A stretch of 64,000 bases of DNA from Cephalopachus bancanus (taxonomy: Eukaryota; Chordata; Mammalia; Primates; Tarsiidae). Location of the stretch: NCBI GenBank assembly GCA_027257055.1, contig JAPVLO010000382.1:1054001-1118000 (forward strand). Direction: 5' to 3'. The notes below the pieces were generated by a model, which worked only from the letters and a program-made list of their open reading frames with translations, was not told where the DNA came from and did no database searches. The translations under genes were made by a program, and so were the position numbers. Below are positions 37,801-50,260 of the stretch, piece after piece (the stretch's first letter is position 1; each line of letters starts with the position of its first letter).

Positions 37801-38082
37801 GCCGGGCTCGGTGGCTCAGCCTGTAATCCCGTGCCTTTGGGAGGCTGAGGTGAGTGGATTGCCTGAGCCCGCGGGTTCGAGACCCGCCTGGGCAGCGAGA
37901 CCTCATCTCTACAATAAATCAAAAAATCAGCCGGCCTTGGTGGTGCATGCCTGTAATTCCGGCTACTTGGAAGGCTGAGGTGGAAGGATCGCCGGAGCCC
38001 AGCAGGTCGAGGCTGCGGTGGCCGGGAGCGGCCACTGCACTCCAGTCTGGGTGACAGAGTGAGACTCCAACTGAAAAAAAAA
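37801..38082 (+). mobile_element. Alu SINE, deletion subfamily
   Basis: Begins GCCGGGCTCGGTGGCTCAGC and ends in A9. Target site duplication GAAAACACTGTT(T/C)TG flanks it (from 37787 and 38083). Carries GTGCCTTTGGG and GGGCAGCGAGACC. The 153- and 107-residue minus-strand frames here are Alu antisense reading. Confidence 0.96.
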
Positions 38083-39414
38083 GAAAACACTGTTCTGCCA
38101 TTTGTTGGGTCCTCCAGAATCCCCATACAGACACACACACATTCACACATACTTCCAAAATTTTGGTTGACATCAGATTGCTGATTCCTATGAGTATGAT
38201 CTTCCAGACAACTGTGTCCACATCAAATGATCCTAGGGGCATTCACGTTTGATTCATATTTTAATATTTTTGCAATTGTTGTGGATGATCAAATCAAAAG
38301 TTTATTCAAAGTTAAGATTAAATATCATTTTTTTTCTTAAAATGTTGTACCTTCAGGCTTTCACAGGATATTAAATCAGGGTGACAGCACTCTTAAGAAA
38401 CTTAGGCAAGCTAGTAAATACTAGAAAGTGAGCACTATTTAATTCTAAAAACACTTGGTTGCTGATAAATATTAAACATCCTGAAGACATTGATTAGGGC
38501 TAGAAGCACTAACATCCTAACAGTCATACAAGATTGTTATGTCTGTTTTTGAAAGAGGTATTTTTTTAAATAAGAGGTACAAGTTGCAAATCTATCAAGA
38601 TCCATCATCTGTGAAGTCTAACAAAACTCAGATTTTTACAATTTGTTTACAACGAATCACCACATCGCTCCAAAATGTGTCATGTTATACTGGCGTGCAT
38701 GTCTCTTTCTGTTTGTGCCTATGTATTCTATTTACTCTGCACAGTATAAAGTAATATTTGATACCCATTTTAAAGCCAATGTTATCAAAATATATTTTAG
38801 CCTACATTCAACAACTCTGGAGTAGGCCAAAAACCTAGTACATTTTCTCCTCATTATCACCTCAGTAAGAGTCCCTTGCCAGGATCTGGCTAGAAGGCTC
38901 ATATCTGACAATGCTTAATGAAGTGTTAATGAAGGGAAAATGCCCCAGCCCATTTTGGGCTTTGTTCAGGACAGGCTAAGTGTGCCCTGGTAAAAAGTTT
39001 CAATAGTGGTTCCTTTTTTCCTACACAGATAAGGTGAGAGGTTGTAGAACTGAGTTTGTCATCTTTTGCTTGAATGGTTTTGCTTTTTGTTCACTAACTG
39101 AGGTTTGATCCTCATTGTCCTAATTTTAAAATTCCATGAATAGGCCTTTGCCCATGAATTCCCCAACCTAGCTTGCATACTTAAGATACCCATAGCCTCT
39201 TTTTCTTTCCTATAAGTAGCTTCTCAATCATCTCTAGTCTCAGCTAAGCTCTTCATTTAATGTAAAGGTCATCAGTCAAGGTCTACAAATAATTCTGGGG
39301 CCAAACCCTCTACATAATGTTTGACTTCTCTGTGCTGACTTGACACCACCTATCACTCATGGCCTTTTTAACACACCTCAGTGTGACTTACATGGTTCTC
39401 TTCTCTTGTGGGCA

Positions 39415-39545
39415 CTAAATCAGGAGCCAGAAGACCTGCATTCCAGCCCTAGCTCTGACACTTATAATTTCTCCAACTTTGATGTATAACTTCTCAGAGA
39501 CTTGTGGGGATAATGGAGTTAGTGATAATAGTTATCTTCCCTTTT
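39415..39545 (+). repeat. MIR relic
   Basis: 'atcaggagccagaagacctgcattccagccctagctctgacacttataa', then 'gggataatggagttagtgataatag'. Confidence 0.62.
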
Positions 39546-40344
39546 CAGAGAGACAATAGGAGACTAAGTTTCCCATCTGGCATACTTGCTATAAGTATCA
39601 AATTAAGACAAAGTATACAAATTTACTTTGAAAATTGTAAAGCATTATGAAATGTAAGATTTGGTTATTTGTATCTCCCACCTCCAGCCATATACTGTGG
39701 AGATTTTTCCTGATATCTCTGATTTCCCTCTCCTTTCTTTCTGTAAGCCTCCATGTTCTTCCGGGATAAAATACTCTGCTGCACACAAATTTTCCTGCAT
39801 ACCTGAATCTTCTTTACTAAGTATCTCAGTTAGGAGAATGCTTCAAGCAGAGAAGTAAAAGGGGTAACCTCGGGGTACCATTTTTGGAGAACAGGCAAGA
39901 GCTATCTAGCTTGTAAGTGGTTGGGACACACCAGTTACTGAAATTTTCTTTGATTATTGAGGAGTCTAACCTAGACAGAATTTACTTTATCCAAATTTGC
40001 TTTCCGTCTGTCTGCCTATGATTATCATAAGTGCATACAACTCCTGATACATAGGTTTTCTACCACATATAGTCAAAACTTATTAAATTATATTCTTTCA
40101 TCAATATTTGACACATTTATTAATATACTTTTTATCAATTATCTCAAATCATATTAAAATGTCATATCCTTCCCACACCCCAGTTCAATTTCAATTTGCC
40201 CTCGCCCTCACCTCTAATCAGGAGAAAGGAGAGACAGCAATGCATTATATCACATTATCTGTAGACTGTGAACTACTGTGATTGGTATTTTGTTGAGGTT
40301 AAAGACCTACTAGAGGCTGACCTGATAATCTGAAAAAAGTAGGC

Positions 40345-40470
40345 CAACTCCAGGAGAGAACTGAGGTATGGCCTCAGGCAAGCCACTTCATCTTTTTTGG
40401 CCTCAATGTCTTCTACTGAAAATAAGGGCATTGGAATAGTATCTAAGAGTCCTTCCAGACTGAACGGTCT
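40345..40470 (+). repeat. MIR relic
   Basis: 'tggcctcaggcaagccacttcatcttttttggcctcaatgtcttctactgaaaataagggcattggaatagtatctaagagtccttccagactga'. Confidence 0.62.
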
Positions 40471-40859
40471 TTGGCACATCACAGCAAGATAACACGTTCA
40501 TCTGGATTTCTGTGGAGGGGTGAGGACTAGAATGGAGTGGGGATAAAAATAGGGCATGCGTCCTCAGGATGTTCCCTTTTCTTACCCACTCCATGTGAAG
40601 AGCTCCACCTTCTCTTTGCCACCCTCTACATAACGAATCTTAAAACGTATCCGTAAGGATGAGGCTGAAAAGCTCATACTTGACCACACATCTTCATATT
40701 TTGCCACCATTCCTCATTTTCTTTGTTCACTTTTAATCTACTCACCCTGACCCCTGTACATTTTTGGTGGCTTCCATCCTATTTAGTTGGTCAGCTTTCC
40801 TTTATTCAGCACCCTCTTCTCAAAGACATCATATCTGAAACTTCTCAAGTGGATTACAA

Positions 40860-41015
40860 ACCCAACCCCGTCCTTTTCAGATGAAGAAAAGGCAGTCAAG
40901 AGAGATTAAAGGACTTACCCAGAGTCAAATAGCTATACTGATTGTAAAGCAAAGATAGAACCAGGCTTCCTGACTTGGCTGTTCAATTTAGGCTCTTCCC
41001 ATTCTAACACCTACT
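40860..41015 (-). repeat. MIR relic
   Basis: 'ccttttcagatgaagaaaaggcagtcaagagagattaaaggacttacccagagtcaaatagct ... gaaccaggcttcctgacttggctgttcaatttaggctcttcc'. Confidence 0.65.
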
Positions 41016-41794
41016 TCATTAAGTGAATATTTCCATTCAACCCTATGGAGTAGCCCAAAGGAGAATAAAGTCCATAAAAGTGAGTGGCAGCATTTCATCT
41101 GGTACATTGCCCAGAGCACCCAAATTATTTCTAAAAAGTAATAATTAGCTCTACTCTCTTTCCCTCCAATTCAAATATTGGTGACATTTACTTTCCATTC
41201 TATGTATTCCTAGCTGTGAATAATTGCCTATCTTTTTTTTTTTTCAGATGCTTTGACAAATGAGATTGAAACTTCTATGTACTCTGTATAGCTGCATTCT
41301 CACCTCAAGCTCACCCAAACCAATCTTTTTCTCATCTTGAATGTGCCTGCTGATAATGCTCTAACTCCACCATCCTCTAGTTCAGCAGATACTGTTAGGA
41401 TCTATGTTAAAAAAAAAAAAAAGCAATTAAATCATTTCTGTAATTATTCTCTTGTGCTTATAAATAATTAAGAGTTGCACATTCTCCCGGAAGCCACGAA
41501 GGACCCCAAAACAGTGAATGACAGAGAGAAATGGATCAGGAAACATTTTTGTAAAGACAGTGAAAATTCATTTGGGGGTGATGCAGGAGAAAGCAAGAAG
41601 CTGAAAATGGAGAACCAGCTAAGAGTCAGGAAAATGGGAAGAGAAGCACAAAACTGGGAGAAGAGAAAAGGTGGGGGAATTCCAAGAAACACTGGTAAAA
41701 AATAAAAGGACAATGAAGATGTAAAACAGTGTAACAAAAGAGATTCAGGATCAAGAGAGGAAGAGAAAGGCAGGCAGGCAGATGGAGGCAGAAA

Positions 41795-41960
41795 GAGGCC
41801 AAGCACTTGCTATTATTTTCCGTAGAGTACATCTAAGGAAACTGAGGCACAGAAGAGTAAAGTAGGCTAAGGTCACAAAACTAATAAAAAAGAAAGCCAG
41901 AATCTGAGTCTAGGTCTGCCTGGGCCTGAAATCTAGCTATTATATTAAGCTAAAACTCTT
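41795..41960 (-). repeat. MIR relic
   Basis: 'taaggaaactgaggcacagaagagtaaagtaggctaaggtcacaaaactaataaaa ... gaatctgagtctaggtctgcctg'. Confidence 0.68.
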
Positions 41961-41969
41961 TTTAGACCT

Positions 41970-44900
41970 GTAAAATTACAAAATGCAAATCTCTAATGAT
42001 CTCAAAATTAAAAATTTAATTTTAAAATGTTATACTATTATTCCTGGTATCCCTTATTCATAAAGTAGCATTGATCCAGCCCCAGCTCCTCACCCGGACT
42101 CCACTGTGACCATGGGTGTGAACGGGGAAGGTGGCCACTTGAAGGTATCTCTGCCATGGGGTGCAAGAGCACTAACAGGATCCTACAGAGACAGGGCACA
42201 TGTCCTTGGGTGGCCTTATTAAATGCTAGTTGTACCCAACTGAACCAACTGGCCACAGATGATAAAGCTAATGTATGACAGCTCCCAAAGTCAAGAGCGG
42301 ACCACCTGGGAACTTTTAACTGTGCCAGGTCCAAAGGGAGGCCATGGAGGGGACTCAGCACTGACAGGATGAAGCATGACAACGACTGGCGCTCCACATA
42401 AAGTGTAGGTCATGGGGAAGAGTGGGTCACGGGAGTCAGGGGAGAGGACAGGTGGGAGAAGGGCAGCAAAATGAGATGACAGGGAGCCGGGAGCAGAGCA
42501 AGGAAGGAGAAGACAGAGAGAAGCAGAAAACAGAGAAGCCAAGAGTGGGAGGAAGAAACAAAGACGGAGCCATGCATAGACAGGCTAAGAGTTTAGTCTA
42601 TGGGGGCAGGAAAAGGCAGGTATGGGTTCTTAGTGCAGGGTTTAAGCCCCCCTGTGGAGTAGACAATTAAAGCAGTCTAGCAATCTTCAGAGTTCACTGG
42701 TTCAGGTGAGCTTCCATCTTCTACCTGATTCTCTTCTACTTCCCAGAAGGAGGTCCTGAAGTCCTTCTGCTAATAGATGAGATGCTCTTCAAGGCTCCAG
42801 AGCAGGTTCTGGGTTGTCCACTGCTCAGCCAAGGACAACTGACACCCTTCTCAAGAAGCTACCCTTCAGGATTTCTGTTTGCAGCAAAGTTCCCAGTGGA
42901 GCCTTGTGCTAGGACTGGCAAGGCTGCCCGTGAGTGGTGTGATTTGTGGTAGTCAGGAAGGTGCCTTCTGTTGGAAAAACATATTTCCCTCATGGCCTCT
43001 GAAGTCCAACTCTTACAAGTTTCTTCCACCAAGTTAAAATATAAATGCCCATCGAAAGGAAAACACATTAGTTGCTCTTGTCAATTTGGCAATCCCTGGC
43101 AGGGATTTTACTTTATAGACTGTAAGGAGGAAGTACTGGAGGACAGACCCAGGACTAAGTCGAACAGCATTTCTTGGAGAAGTCTCAGTAGTGGGTAATG
43201 CAGGGAGAGGGGTATGGGGGAGGGAGTCCTCCAGACAGAAAAGGGGTCCTGGACGACTAAACAAGGTAGAAGTTGTCAGCGGGGAAAAAGGATCATGGGA
43301 AAAGGGAGTAAAAAAATTAAGAGTATATTATTTTCCAGTTGCATAACTTTTCCCAGGGCTGACCATCAGAAACAGGATGAAAGAGATGGCCATGATTGCT
43401 ACTTGAAAACTTCAGAAACACAAAAAAAGATTACTGTTCAAGCCCTAATTCTACCTCCCACAGACAAAAAAACCAGCTCCAGCTTCAGACACTTGTAACT
43501 CTTAGCAGCATCAGAAGATGCCACCATCATGACTAGGTAGCCTCTCTCTTGAATCAAAGAGAACACAGGAGTAGAATACACCAAAGAGAGAGAAAGCACC
43601 CTTCTGACAGAGCATTTAGGGTGCTAAACTGTGTGCTTATGCTCTCTCTGCTTTATGATTAGTCTTCTTAACAATCACCAAACCAGTCTCCCTTCAGGAA
43701 GAACTGAAACCACACCAGTAGCTACTCACAGGGTTATCAAGTCCTCTGTTTCATTGACCAATGAGACCTCCCCTTGGGCACAGAAACTGCAGGGCCAAAC
43801 AAGAGAGCTTTGAGGATCCCGACGGCCATATTACTTTCTTCAGTAAAATTAGCCACTAATTTAGTCTCAGAGAACAACTGTGATCAGAGACCAGGGCGTT
43901 CACCAGACAAGTATTCCAGTCTCTTAACTTCTTCTGATACAGATAGGCGAGATGTCTGGGAAAATGACATGGCAGCCAGGCAGGGAAGCGGGACAAGAAC
44001 CAGGATTCTGGCTGCAGCCTCCTCTCTCTACCCCAGCCTCCTCTCTAGCCCTGTCTTGGGTCCCGCTGCTCAGTCAGTGCCCCCATTTAGCCTGAGAAAA
44101 GCTTCTGTGGCCTGCATGAGTGCAACTGGATGTACTGCTGTCGCTGTTGCTGGACAAGTTCAGATGACATTGGTCTGAGCCGTCAGGTCCCCACAGTCCC
44201 CTTTCACCTGGTTCTGGGAATTATTATACTCGCAATTCCTGCCCAAATTCTTCTATCCCTGGGCTCTGGCTTCGGGATTCAGAACTTCATTTCTGCTTTC
44301 AGTATCAACTCTGGCTTCCAGAGCCATCCATCCAGAGTAGGAGACCCTTTGTGGTCTCCATTCTGAGGGGTAGTGGGGGAAAGCTCTGGCAGAGACTCCA
44401 GACAAGCAGCCAGCCAGGGCCAAGGGGAAGAGTATTATTCACAGGATCGCAGATGTTAGAGATAAAAAGAACTTGCAAAAACACATCTCACTCATCCATC
44501 CCACCTTGTAATGTAGGCCCTTTTCCAAGAGCATATGGTCCGTTCCCATCTGATTTCAAATGATCTATCATTACCGGCAAATATGCACTGAGTGCATCCC
44601 ATGCACTCTGTGTTGTCCTGATCACGAGAGGAGGAAAGGAAGGGGCTCTCTTCCTCTGGGAAGGGCTTGCACGCTGTGTGATCAATTCACCTCTCATGGG
44701 CACTGCCTGAGCCCATCTTGATATCTGTCCCACTACCCCGTGACAGATATCTTTCACACACCTGAATACTACTCTTGCTCATAAACAGTACTCTGATCAT
44801 CATGGGAAAGTGACAGGGAGAGTAGGTGCTGAGGGCCCGGCAATGAGAGAGGCACAGTGGGGGGTACTCAGGAGGGACCAGTGGAGGTAGCCTTTGGGTA

Positions 44901-45605
44901 CCACCTCTAGTGACTGGTAAGGATTTTGGTCCAAGGTAACAGCAGTTGCAGCTGATGATTCTGTAAGATTATTCAGAAAGTAGGAAGAAAAAGGATGCTT
45001 CAAGACCTATGGCTACCCAGGACAGTGAGGCTAAGACACTATTCTTTTTCGGTCAGTTTCTCATCCACTAAGATGGACTCCTAGACCTTAGACTGATGTT
45101 CATCTGATGTCGTTTTCTCCTGACACAATCCCCCAATTCCAGAAGGGTCAGTGAAGAATTTGCTCTGATCCAGGAGTCAAATCCCAGGGCATCTTCTTGA
45201 AAGAGTTCTGGGCCTGTCCATTCTTGACAGGAATCCAGAGTTTGGAGGAAATTGGAGCGCCCGTGCAGTTGCATCCAGGTCTGTCAGACTGGAGGTAGAT
45301 ACAACAGTTTTGCCCACTCCAACATCCATCCTCCTCTAATTCTCTTTCCCTTTCTACTTCTTGCCTCTCATCCCACTTTCTTTTCTCTTGTTCTGAATGT
45401 TTAGGTCTTAATCAAGATTGACTGGGAAAGGGAGGCATCAACGTTGCCAGGCTTCCCCCCCATTGGCTCCCATTTGGGCAACTGGGGATATCCTACTCTA
45501 GGGCTATATTCTGGATGTCCCAAGAAGACTGAATAAATAAAAGCATTCAAGAGAAAGTGCAGCACATGTGAAATTCATGAGCTTCATTGTCATTCAGATA
45601 AGCAT
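41970..45605. other. GRIN2B: Mostly unique intronic sequence
   Basis: No gene recognised. It is locally GC-richer than the rest (42060-42660, 43980-44420). The open frames of 119-134 codons here (42038-42397 minus, 43774-44178 plus) have no domain or homology that I recognise and most likely reflect GC content. Confidence 0.4.
44720..44751. repeat. Perfect 10-bp inverted repeat
   Basis: GATATCTGTC (44720-44729) and GACAGATATC (44742-44751) around a 12-nt loop. Confidence 0.9.
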
Positions 45606-45609
45606 CCAG

Positions 45610-45797
45610 TTTCTACACTGCCACTACTAGTGTGGTCCAGTTACTTTCCTTTCTGAATCTGTTTCTTATCTGTAAAAGAAGGAAAATAAAACTACTGCCT
45701 AATCCTAGGTCTCCTTTGAGGGTTAAAGTGCCTCAATGCAGGCAAAGTGCCTTCTCATATAAAGAGCAGCATCTGACATGTAGTGGGCACTTTGCTT
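45610..45797 (+). repeat. MIR relic
   Basis: 'tgtggtccagttactttcctttctgaatctgtttcttatctgtaaaagaaggaaaataaaactactgcc ... gacatgtagtgggcactttgc'. Confidence 0.65.
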
Positions 45798-46249
45798 TTT
45801 TAAAGGGGAGAATGAAACTGATCTCTTCTGAAACTCCAGATCTGGCTCATCCCAGTCTCCTACAAACCAGAGGCAAATCCAGGATTCAAAACACATCCAA
45901 AAAAAGCAGATTAATCAATTCTAGATCAAGCCTCTTAACAGCCGGCACTCCAACTGAAAATCAGAGACTTAGAGAGTTGTTGAACTCATGTCTGAAGGCT
46001 GAACTTCATCATCTCCAGTTTCACTGCCTCTCCTTGTCATTTATTTCATAGTGCTCCCTCCTGTTTTCCTTTTCTCTTTTCCTCACCTTCTTAATTTTCT
46101 TTCCACTTTTCTCCAACTTTTCTTCCTCCTTTATCTTCATTAAGAAGTCACACAAATACATTACACTGGAAACAGAAAAGAAAGCTCAACAAATGGAGCC
46201 TGACCCATCAAAAACTTTATAACCTAAACAACAAGACATTTTCTACTCA

Positions 46250-46445
46250 CCAGTGTTTCCCAAACTTGGCTGCATCCCAGGATTCCTTGGGAGATGTTTA
46301 TAAAGAAAAACAGTAATTAGAGAGGCTTGGCCCCGGACCTATCAGATCAGAATCCTTGGGTATGGGGCCAGAGAATCTGCATTAAAATAATAATAATGAT
46401 GATAAAATTTAAAACTTCTCTGTTGATTCTAAAGTCCAGTTAGTT
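46250..46445 (+). mobile_element. MER5-type hAT relic
   Basis: 'accagtgtttcccaaacttggctgcatcccaggattccttgggagatgtttataaa', 'cccggacctatcagatcagaatccttgggtatggggccagagaatctgcatt' follow the MER5 layout. Confidence 0.6.
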
Positions 46446-46812
46446 CAATAACCATGACCACACACTAAAATAAACCATCAGTTCTACCAAGCTCCTTTCC
46501 CTCTTTCTTGCGGTTTTGTTTAACTCCTTCATTTCCACCGTACTCTCAATTGTCATGCTGTTTTAGTTTTTGAGAATTTACAGTATTGGCTTTTTACAAG
46601 CAATGAGAACATAGGAATGATAAGAGAATAAAAGGCAAAGGGGTTGGAGGGAGCTGGGAAGAGTATGCAGACTGTAGATCTAAGAAGGCAAAAGAAGTGG
46701 AATCATGCAGATGGCAGGCAGCAGAAACAAGAGTAGGCAGAGGAGGAGGAGGGCTGGGTGGGTGGCAGCAGCATGCAGAAACTACAGTGCAGCCTGGCTT
46801 CCCAGGAAACCT

Positions 46813-46890
46813 GTTGTCCTAGCAACGTGATGCTGAAAGGTTAAAGGCTGCTGCTCCCTCCAACGCTGGACAACATGTTGCCAAGGCAAC
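46813..46890. promoter_or_regulatory. Two RFX X-box palindromes 64 bp apart (candidate enhancer)
   Basis: GTTGTCCTAGCAAC (46813-46826) and GTTGCCAAGGCAAC (46877-46890) both fit the 14-bp RFX-family X-box (GTTRCC-NN-GGYAAC; the first with one or two changes, the second with two perfect half sites). The surrounding sequence is GC-richer and not a known repeat. The link to GRIN2B regulation is inference. Confidence 0.5.
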
Positions 46891-47364
46891 AGAAAATGCA
46901 TCCAAGACACGGGGTGGCAGTCCACTAGGACTTGGGGGCATGCCAGGAATCCTCAGTTCAAGGCAGGCTATCCTGGCTGGCTGTGCCATTGTATTACCTT
47001 CCCCCTCTCAACTCTCACCTCAAAATCTCACCTGACTGCTCCATTCCCTATGGTGCTCTTCTCAGTACTATCACCTTCATTTGGAAGAGAGGAAGTAATA
47101 ACTGGCTGCACCTATGTAGACCCAAATCCAGGAGTAACCACGGAATTCTGGTGCACAGAAACTCCAAGAACTCAAAAGGAGAGACAGTTCTTTAGTTAGA
47201 GGAAAGTCAATCAAAATGCTTCCAACTTTCTACATAACTTTGATAATTAGTTTGCAAGCCTGTAAACAAATTTTGTAAAATCAGCAAGATAAAACAAAAC
47301 CTGCAGAGCCCATAGATCTATCAAAAGAAGAGGATGTCTGCTTCCTAGTAGTTCAATACTCGTA

Positions 47365-47620
47365 GAAATAACAATAGCAGCCATTTATTAAAAACCAGGT
47401 GTGTACCTGGCAGAGTGATGAGTGATTTAAAGGTTATTTTATTTAACCCTCACAATAACTTTTTGAGATTGATGAGTATTAACTACTTCATAGAGAGGAG
47501 AAAAACAGGTCACAGAAGTCACTGATGGCAAGAGGTCACCAGTTTCTAAAAGGTGGAACCAAAACTCAAAATGGCTTCATGTCATACTATGCTCCATCCA
47601 CTATACTCTGCTGCCCCCAT
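47365..47620 (-). repeat. MIR relic, near full length
   Basis: 'aataacaatagcagccatttattaaaaaccaggtgtgtacctggcagagtg ... ttatttaaccctcacaataactttttgag ... gaaaaacaggtcacagaagtcactgatgg'. Confidence 0.72.
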
Positions 47621-47639
47621 CTGAAAAAAAGTTAAGTCA

Positions 47640-48140
47640 GGTGACATCACTCCCTTTTTACACCCAAGATGAATCGAAAAACATCCAACTCTAGGCCAAG
47701 ACACTCAGGCTCTATATGACCTGGCCCCAGAGCACCTCTTCAACCTCAGCTATCCTGACCCTCCAACTTCTCATCAAAACACAACAGCAACAAAAACACA
47801 TTCCCATTTCAAGGCCTTTACACCTGCTGTTTGCTCTGCCAAAACGCTGCCCCTCAGTTCTTCATGTGTCTTGATGCATCACATCATTCAAACCTCAACT
47901 TACTACCTCCTCTGAGACCTTCCCTGACAACCCTAACTAAAATAGCTCACAATACCTCTTCCTGCTAATTTCATTAAAGCATTTACCACCATCTAAAATA
48001 ATATTGCTTAATTAACGTGTCTGTTGATTGTCAGTCAATGCTCCATGAGGACATGTCTCTCTTATTGGCTACACATCCAGGACCTTGAACAAGTCCTGAT
48101 ACCCAGCAGATAAGGGGTATTTTTTGAATGCATAAATAGG
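47640..48140 (+). repeat. LINE-2 3' end relic
   Basis: 'aggctctatatgacctggccccagagcacctcttcaacctcagctatcctgacc', 'aaggcctttacacctgctgtttgctctgccaaaacgctgcccc', 'cctcctctgagaccttccctgac', 'gcatttaccaccatctaaaata'. A clear L2 order. Confidence 0.82.
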
Positions 48141-48659
48141 TAAATGAGAGAGGATATTGTTTGCTAAAGGAAGTTTCAAAATCTCTTGCTACTGCCTTTG
48201 GAAGCTTAATTGCATTGATTAAATACAGCTGGGTGATACCTTGCTGATTAGCATGTCATATGAATTGTGTATGTTTAATTTTCAAAACTTTTAAAAATAT
48301 TTATTCCTTTCTGCTTCCTATTCTGAAAGAACACTAACATTATCACTGGCACCTAAATGTTTTTACATGATAAAAGATTTACTGTGCTATCTCAGACTGC
48401 AATCCTAGCCTGAGGCAGGGCTTTTGCTATGTCTGTCTGCTAGAAATGAAGTGGACATGAATGTGATAACTCTGGATAGAAGTGCCAGGTTGTTGATTGC
48501 TGGAATCTGGTCCTTCTATCTGTGGGAAGGGTGATGGAAACAGCAGCCCCGAGAGACGTAAGAAACGTGTTTGCCAGTACCCAGAGAGATTAATCTATCA
48601 ACCATTTTCATTTGGGTTTAAAATACTTTTATCTTAATTACAACTGACATCTACTGCCC

Positions 48660-48805
48660 CAAAATAATTAATTCATCTACACATTTGTCAAATGTGTATT
48701 AAGGGCTTACTATGTGCCAAGCTATATGTTAATTCTGGAGATACAAAAATGAAAAAGACACAGGCCCTGGCCTTGTAAAACTTGTAGTCTAGCATGACTG
48801 AGATC
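48660..48805 (-). repeat. LINE-2 3' end relic
   Basis: 'gtattaagggcttactatgtgccaagctatatgttaattctggagatacaaaaatgaaaaagacacaggccctggccttgtaaaacttgtagtctag'. Confidence 0.72.
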
Positions 48806-49019
48806 TAATTTAAAAAACTACTAGGATACTGATAGTTGTGACATGGGCTATAAAACATATAGAATGAAAGAAAACGAAGGGAAAGGAACAGGAGTTTTGA
48901 TTTGAGGGTAGAGAAGAAAAAATCTGAAGGCATGGGAACCTTGGGTCAGGAGGGCAGCTCGAGGTAGGATATACTATCTGGATCCTGGAAAGTATAAAGG
49001 TATCAGCAACTGCATTTGA

Positions 49020-49042
49020 ACACACACACACACACACACACA
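49020..49042. repeat. (CA)n microsatellite
   Basis: About 11 CA units, then CAAAACACAC. Confidence 0.95.
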
Positions 49043-49339
49043 AAACACACAATGCATGCATACAGAACAGAGACACAGGAAGGAAGTGGTGCTAGGGCTA
49101 AAAGATAAACCTCATGTGCCCCAGTTCCACCAAGGACTTTAGTAGTAGAACAGCTGAAGAGAACACTGGCACATTACCTTTTCATCATTGTTCCAGGGCT
49201 GACACCTTTGGATAGAGCACCCAAAGTGCATGCCCAATTCCCACAGAGCTAGGTGAGGTCAAGTTTCCCTCATTCATTCATTCAGTGGAGACTTACCGAA
49301 TACCTCTCAGCGAACCACACTTACATATTCCTAGTATTT

Positions 49340-49530
49340 GCTAGGCCTTTCCTGAGCACTTTTAACAGGCGTACTGAATAACTGTAAGAAACAGAGTCTA
49401 TTTGCTTCACTATTTTATAGGTGAGGAAACTAAAAGAAGTAATTTGCCAAAGGTCACACAGTAAATGGTGAGTAGAGTCAGGAAACAACCTAGGCAGTGA
49501 GATTTTCAGAGTTCCCCCTCTTAACAATGG
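49340..49530 (-). repeat. MIR relic
   Basis: 'tttataggtgaggaaactaaaagaagtaatttgccaaaggtcacacagtaaatggtgagtagagtcagg' is the MIR core in antisense. Confidence 0.72.
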
Positions 49531-49535
49531 TGTGT

Positions 49536-49985
49536 ATATATCAGTCTCCGAGGGTTTCAGAACAACAAAAATGCTTTGAAACAACAAAAATGTATTGTCT
49601 CCCAGTTCTGAAGGCCAAAAACCTGAAACCAAGCTGTCTGCAGTCATACTCTCTCTGAAGGCTCTAGGGGAGATTCCTTCCTTGCTTCTTCCAGCTTCTG
49701 GTGGCTTTCCTGGCTTGTGGCTTGATAACTCCCACCTTTACCTCCCTTTAAACAGCCTTCTCTTCTGTGTCTGAGTCTTCTCCTCTTCTGTCTCTCATAA
49801 GGACATCTGTCCCTGAATTTAGGGCCCACTCGAATAATTCAGGATGATCTCATCATGAGATCCCTAAATTAATTACATCTGCAAAGACCCTTTTTCCAAA
49901 TAAGGTCACATGTACAGTCTCCAGGGGTGAGGACATGGACACATATTTGGGGGGAATCACTATGCAACCCACTATGGTGTATGTA
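49536..49985 (-). mobile_element. Ancient LTR-type repeat (MaLR-like), antisense
   Basis: 'aacaacaaaaatgtattgtctcccagttctgaaggcc', 'aaggctctaggggagattccttccttgcttcttccagcttctggtgg', 'cataaggacatctgtccctgaatttagggcccac', 'aattacatctgcaaagaccctttttccaaataaggtcacatg' and 'caacccactat'. Same family as 12283-12690. The frames at 49321-49829 lie in it. Confidence 0.68.
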
Positions 49986-50260
49986 AAGTGCACAGTTTAA
50001 TGACTGCTAATTAACACTACAATATGTACTAGGAGGATACAAATTAGTAAAGCCTCACCCTAGTCCACAATGAGCCCTTTGAATAGCATAGTGGACGGAT
50101 ATATAAAAGCAAGACAACTTATAATAAAAACATAAACAGGGCACAAGTGAAGTGCAAAAAAAAAAAGAAGAAAAGAAGAAATGGTAAATTCGGTGAAGGT
50201 GGGAGTCAGAAAAGAGTGCACAGAAGAAATGTCACGACTTCTCTTGAAAAATGAAGAGGT

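Noticed and set aside
37689..38242. Minus-strand frames of 153 and 107 codons
   Set aside because: They run through an Alu in antisense; the [20 protein letters not shown] translation is typical Alu antisense peptide.
41222..41250. T-tract followed by CAG, resembling a plus-strand splice acceptor
   Set aside because: No following open frame or donor supports an exon, and GRIN2B is on the other strand.
42038..42397. 119-codon minus-strand frame
   Set aside because: No recognisable domain, splice context or homology; it lies in GC-richer intron where long chance frames are expected.
43774..44178. 134-codon plus-strand frame
   Set aside because: No domain or family recognised; low-complexity Ser/Ala content; opposite strand to GRIN2B with no promoter visible.
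45632..46051. 139-codon plus-strand frame
   Set aside because: The first third lies in a MIR relic; the rest shows no protein family features.
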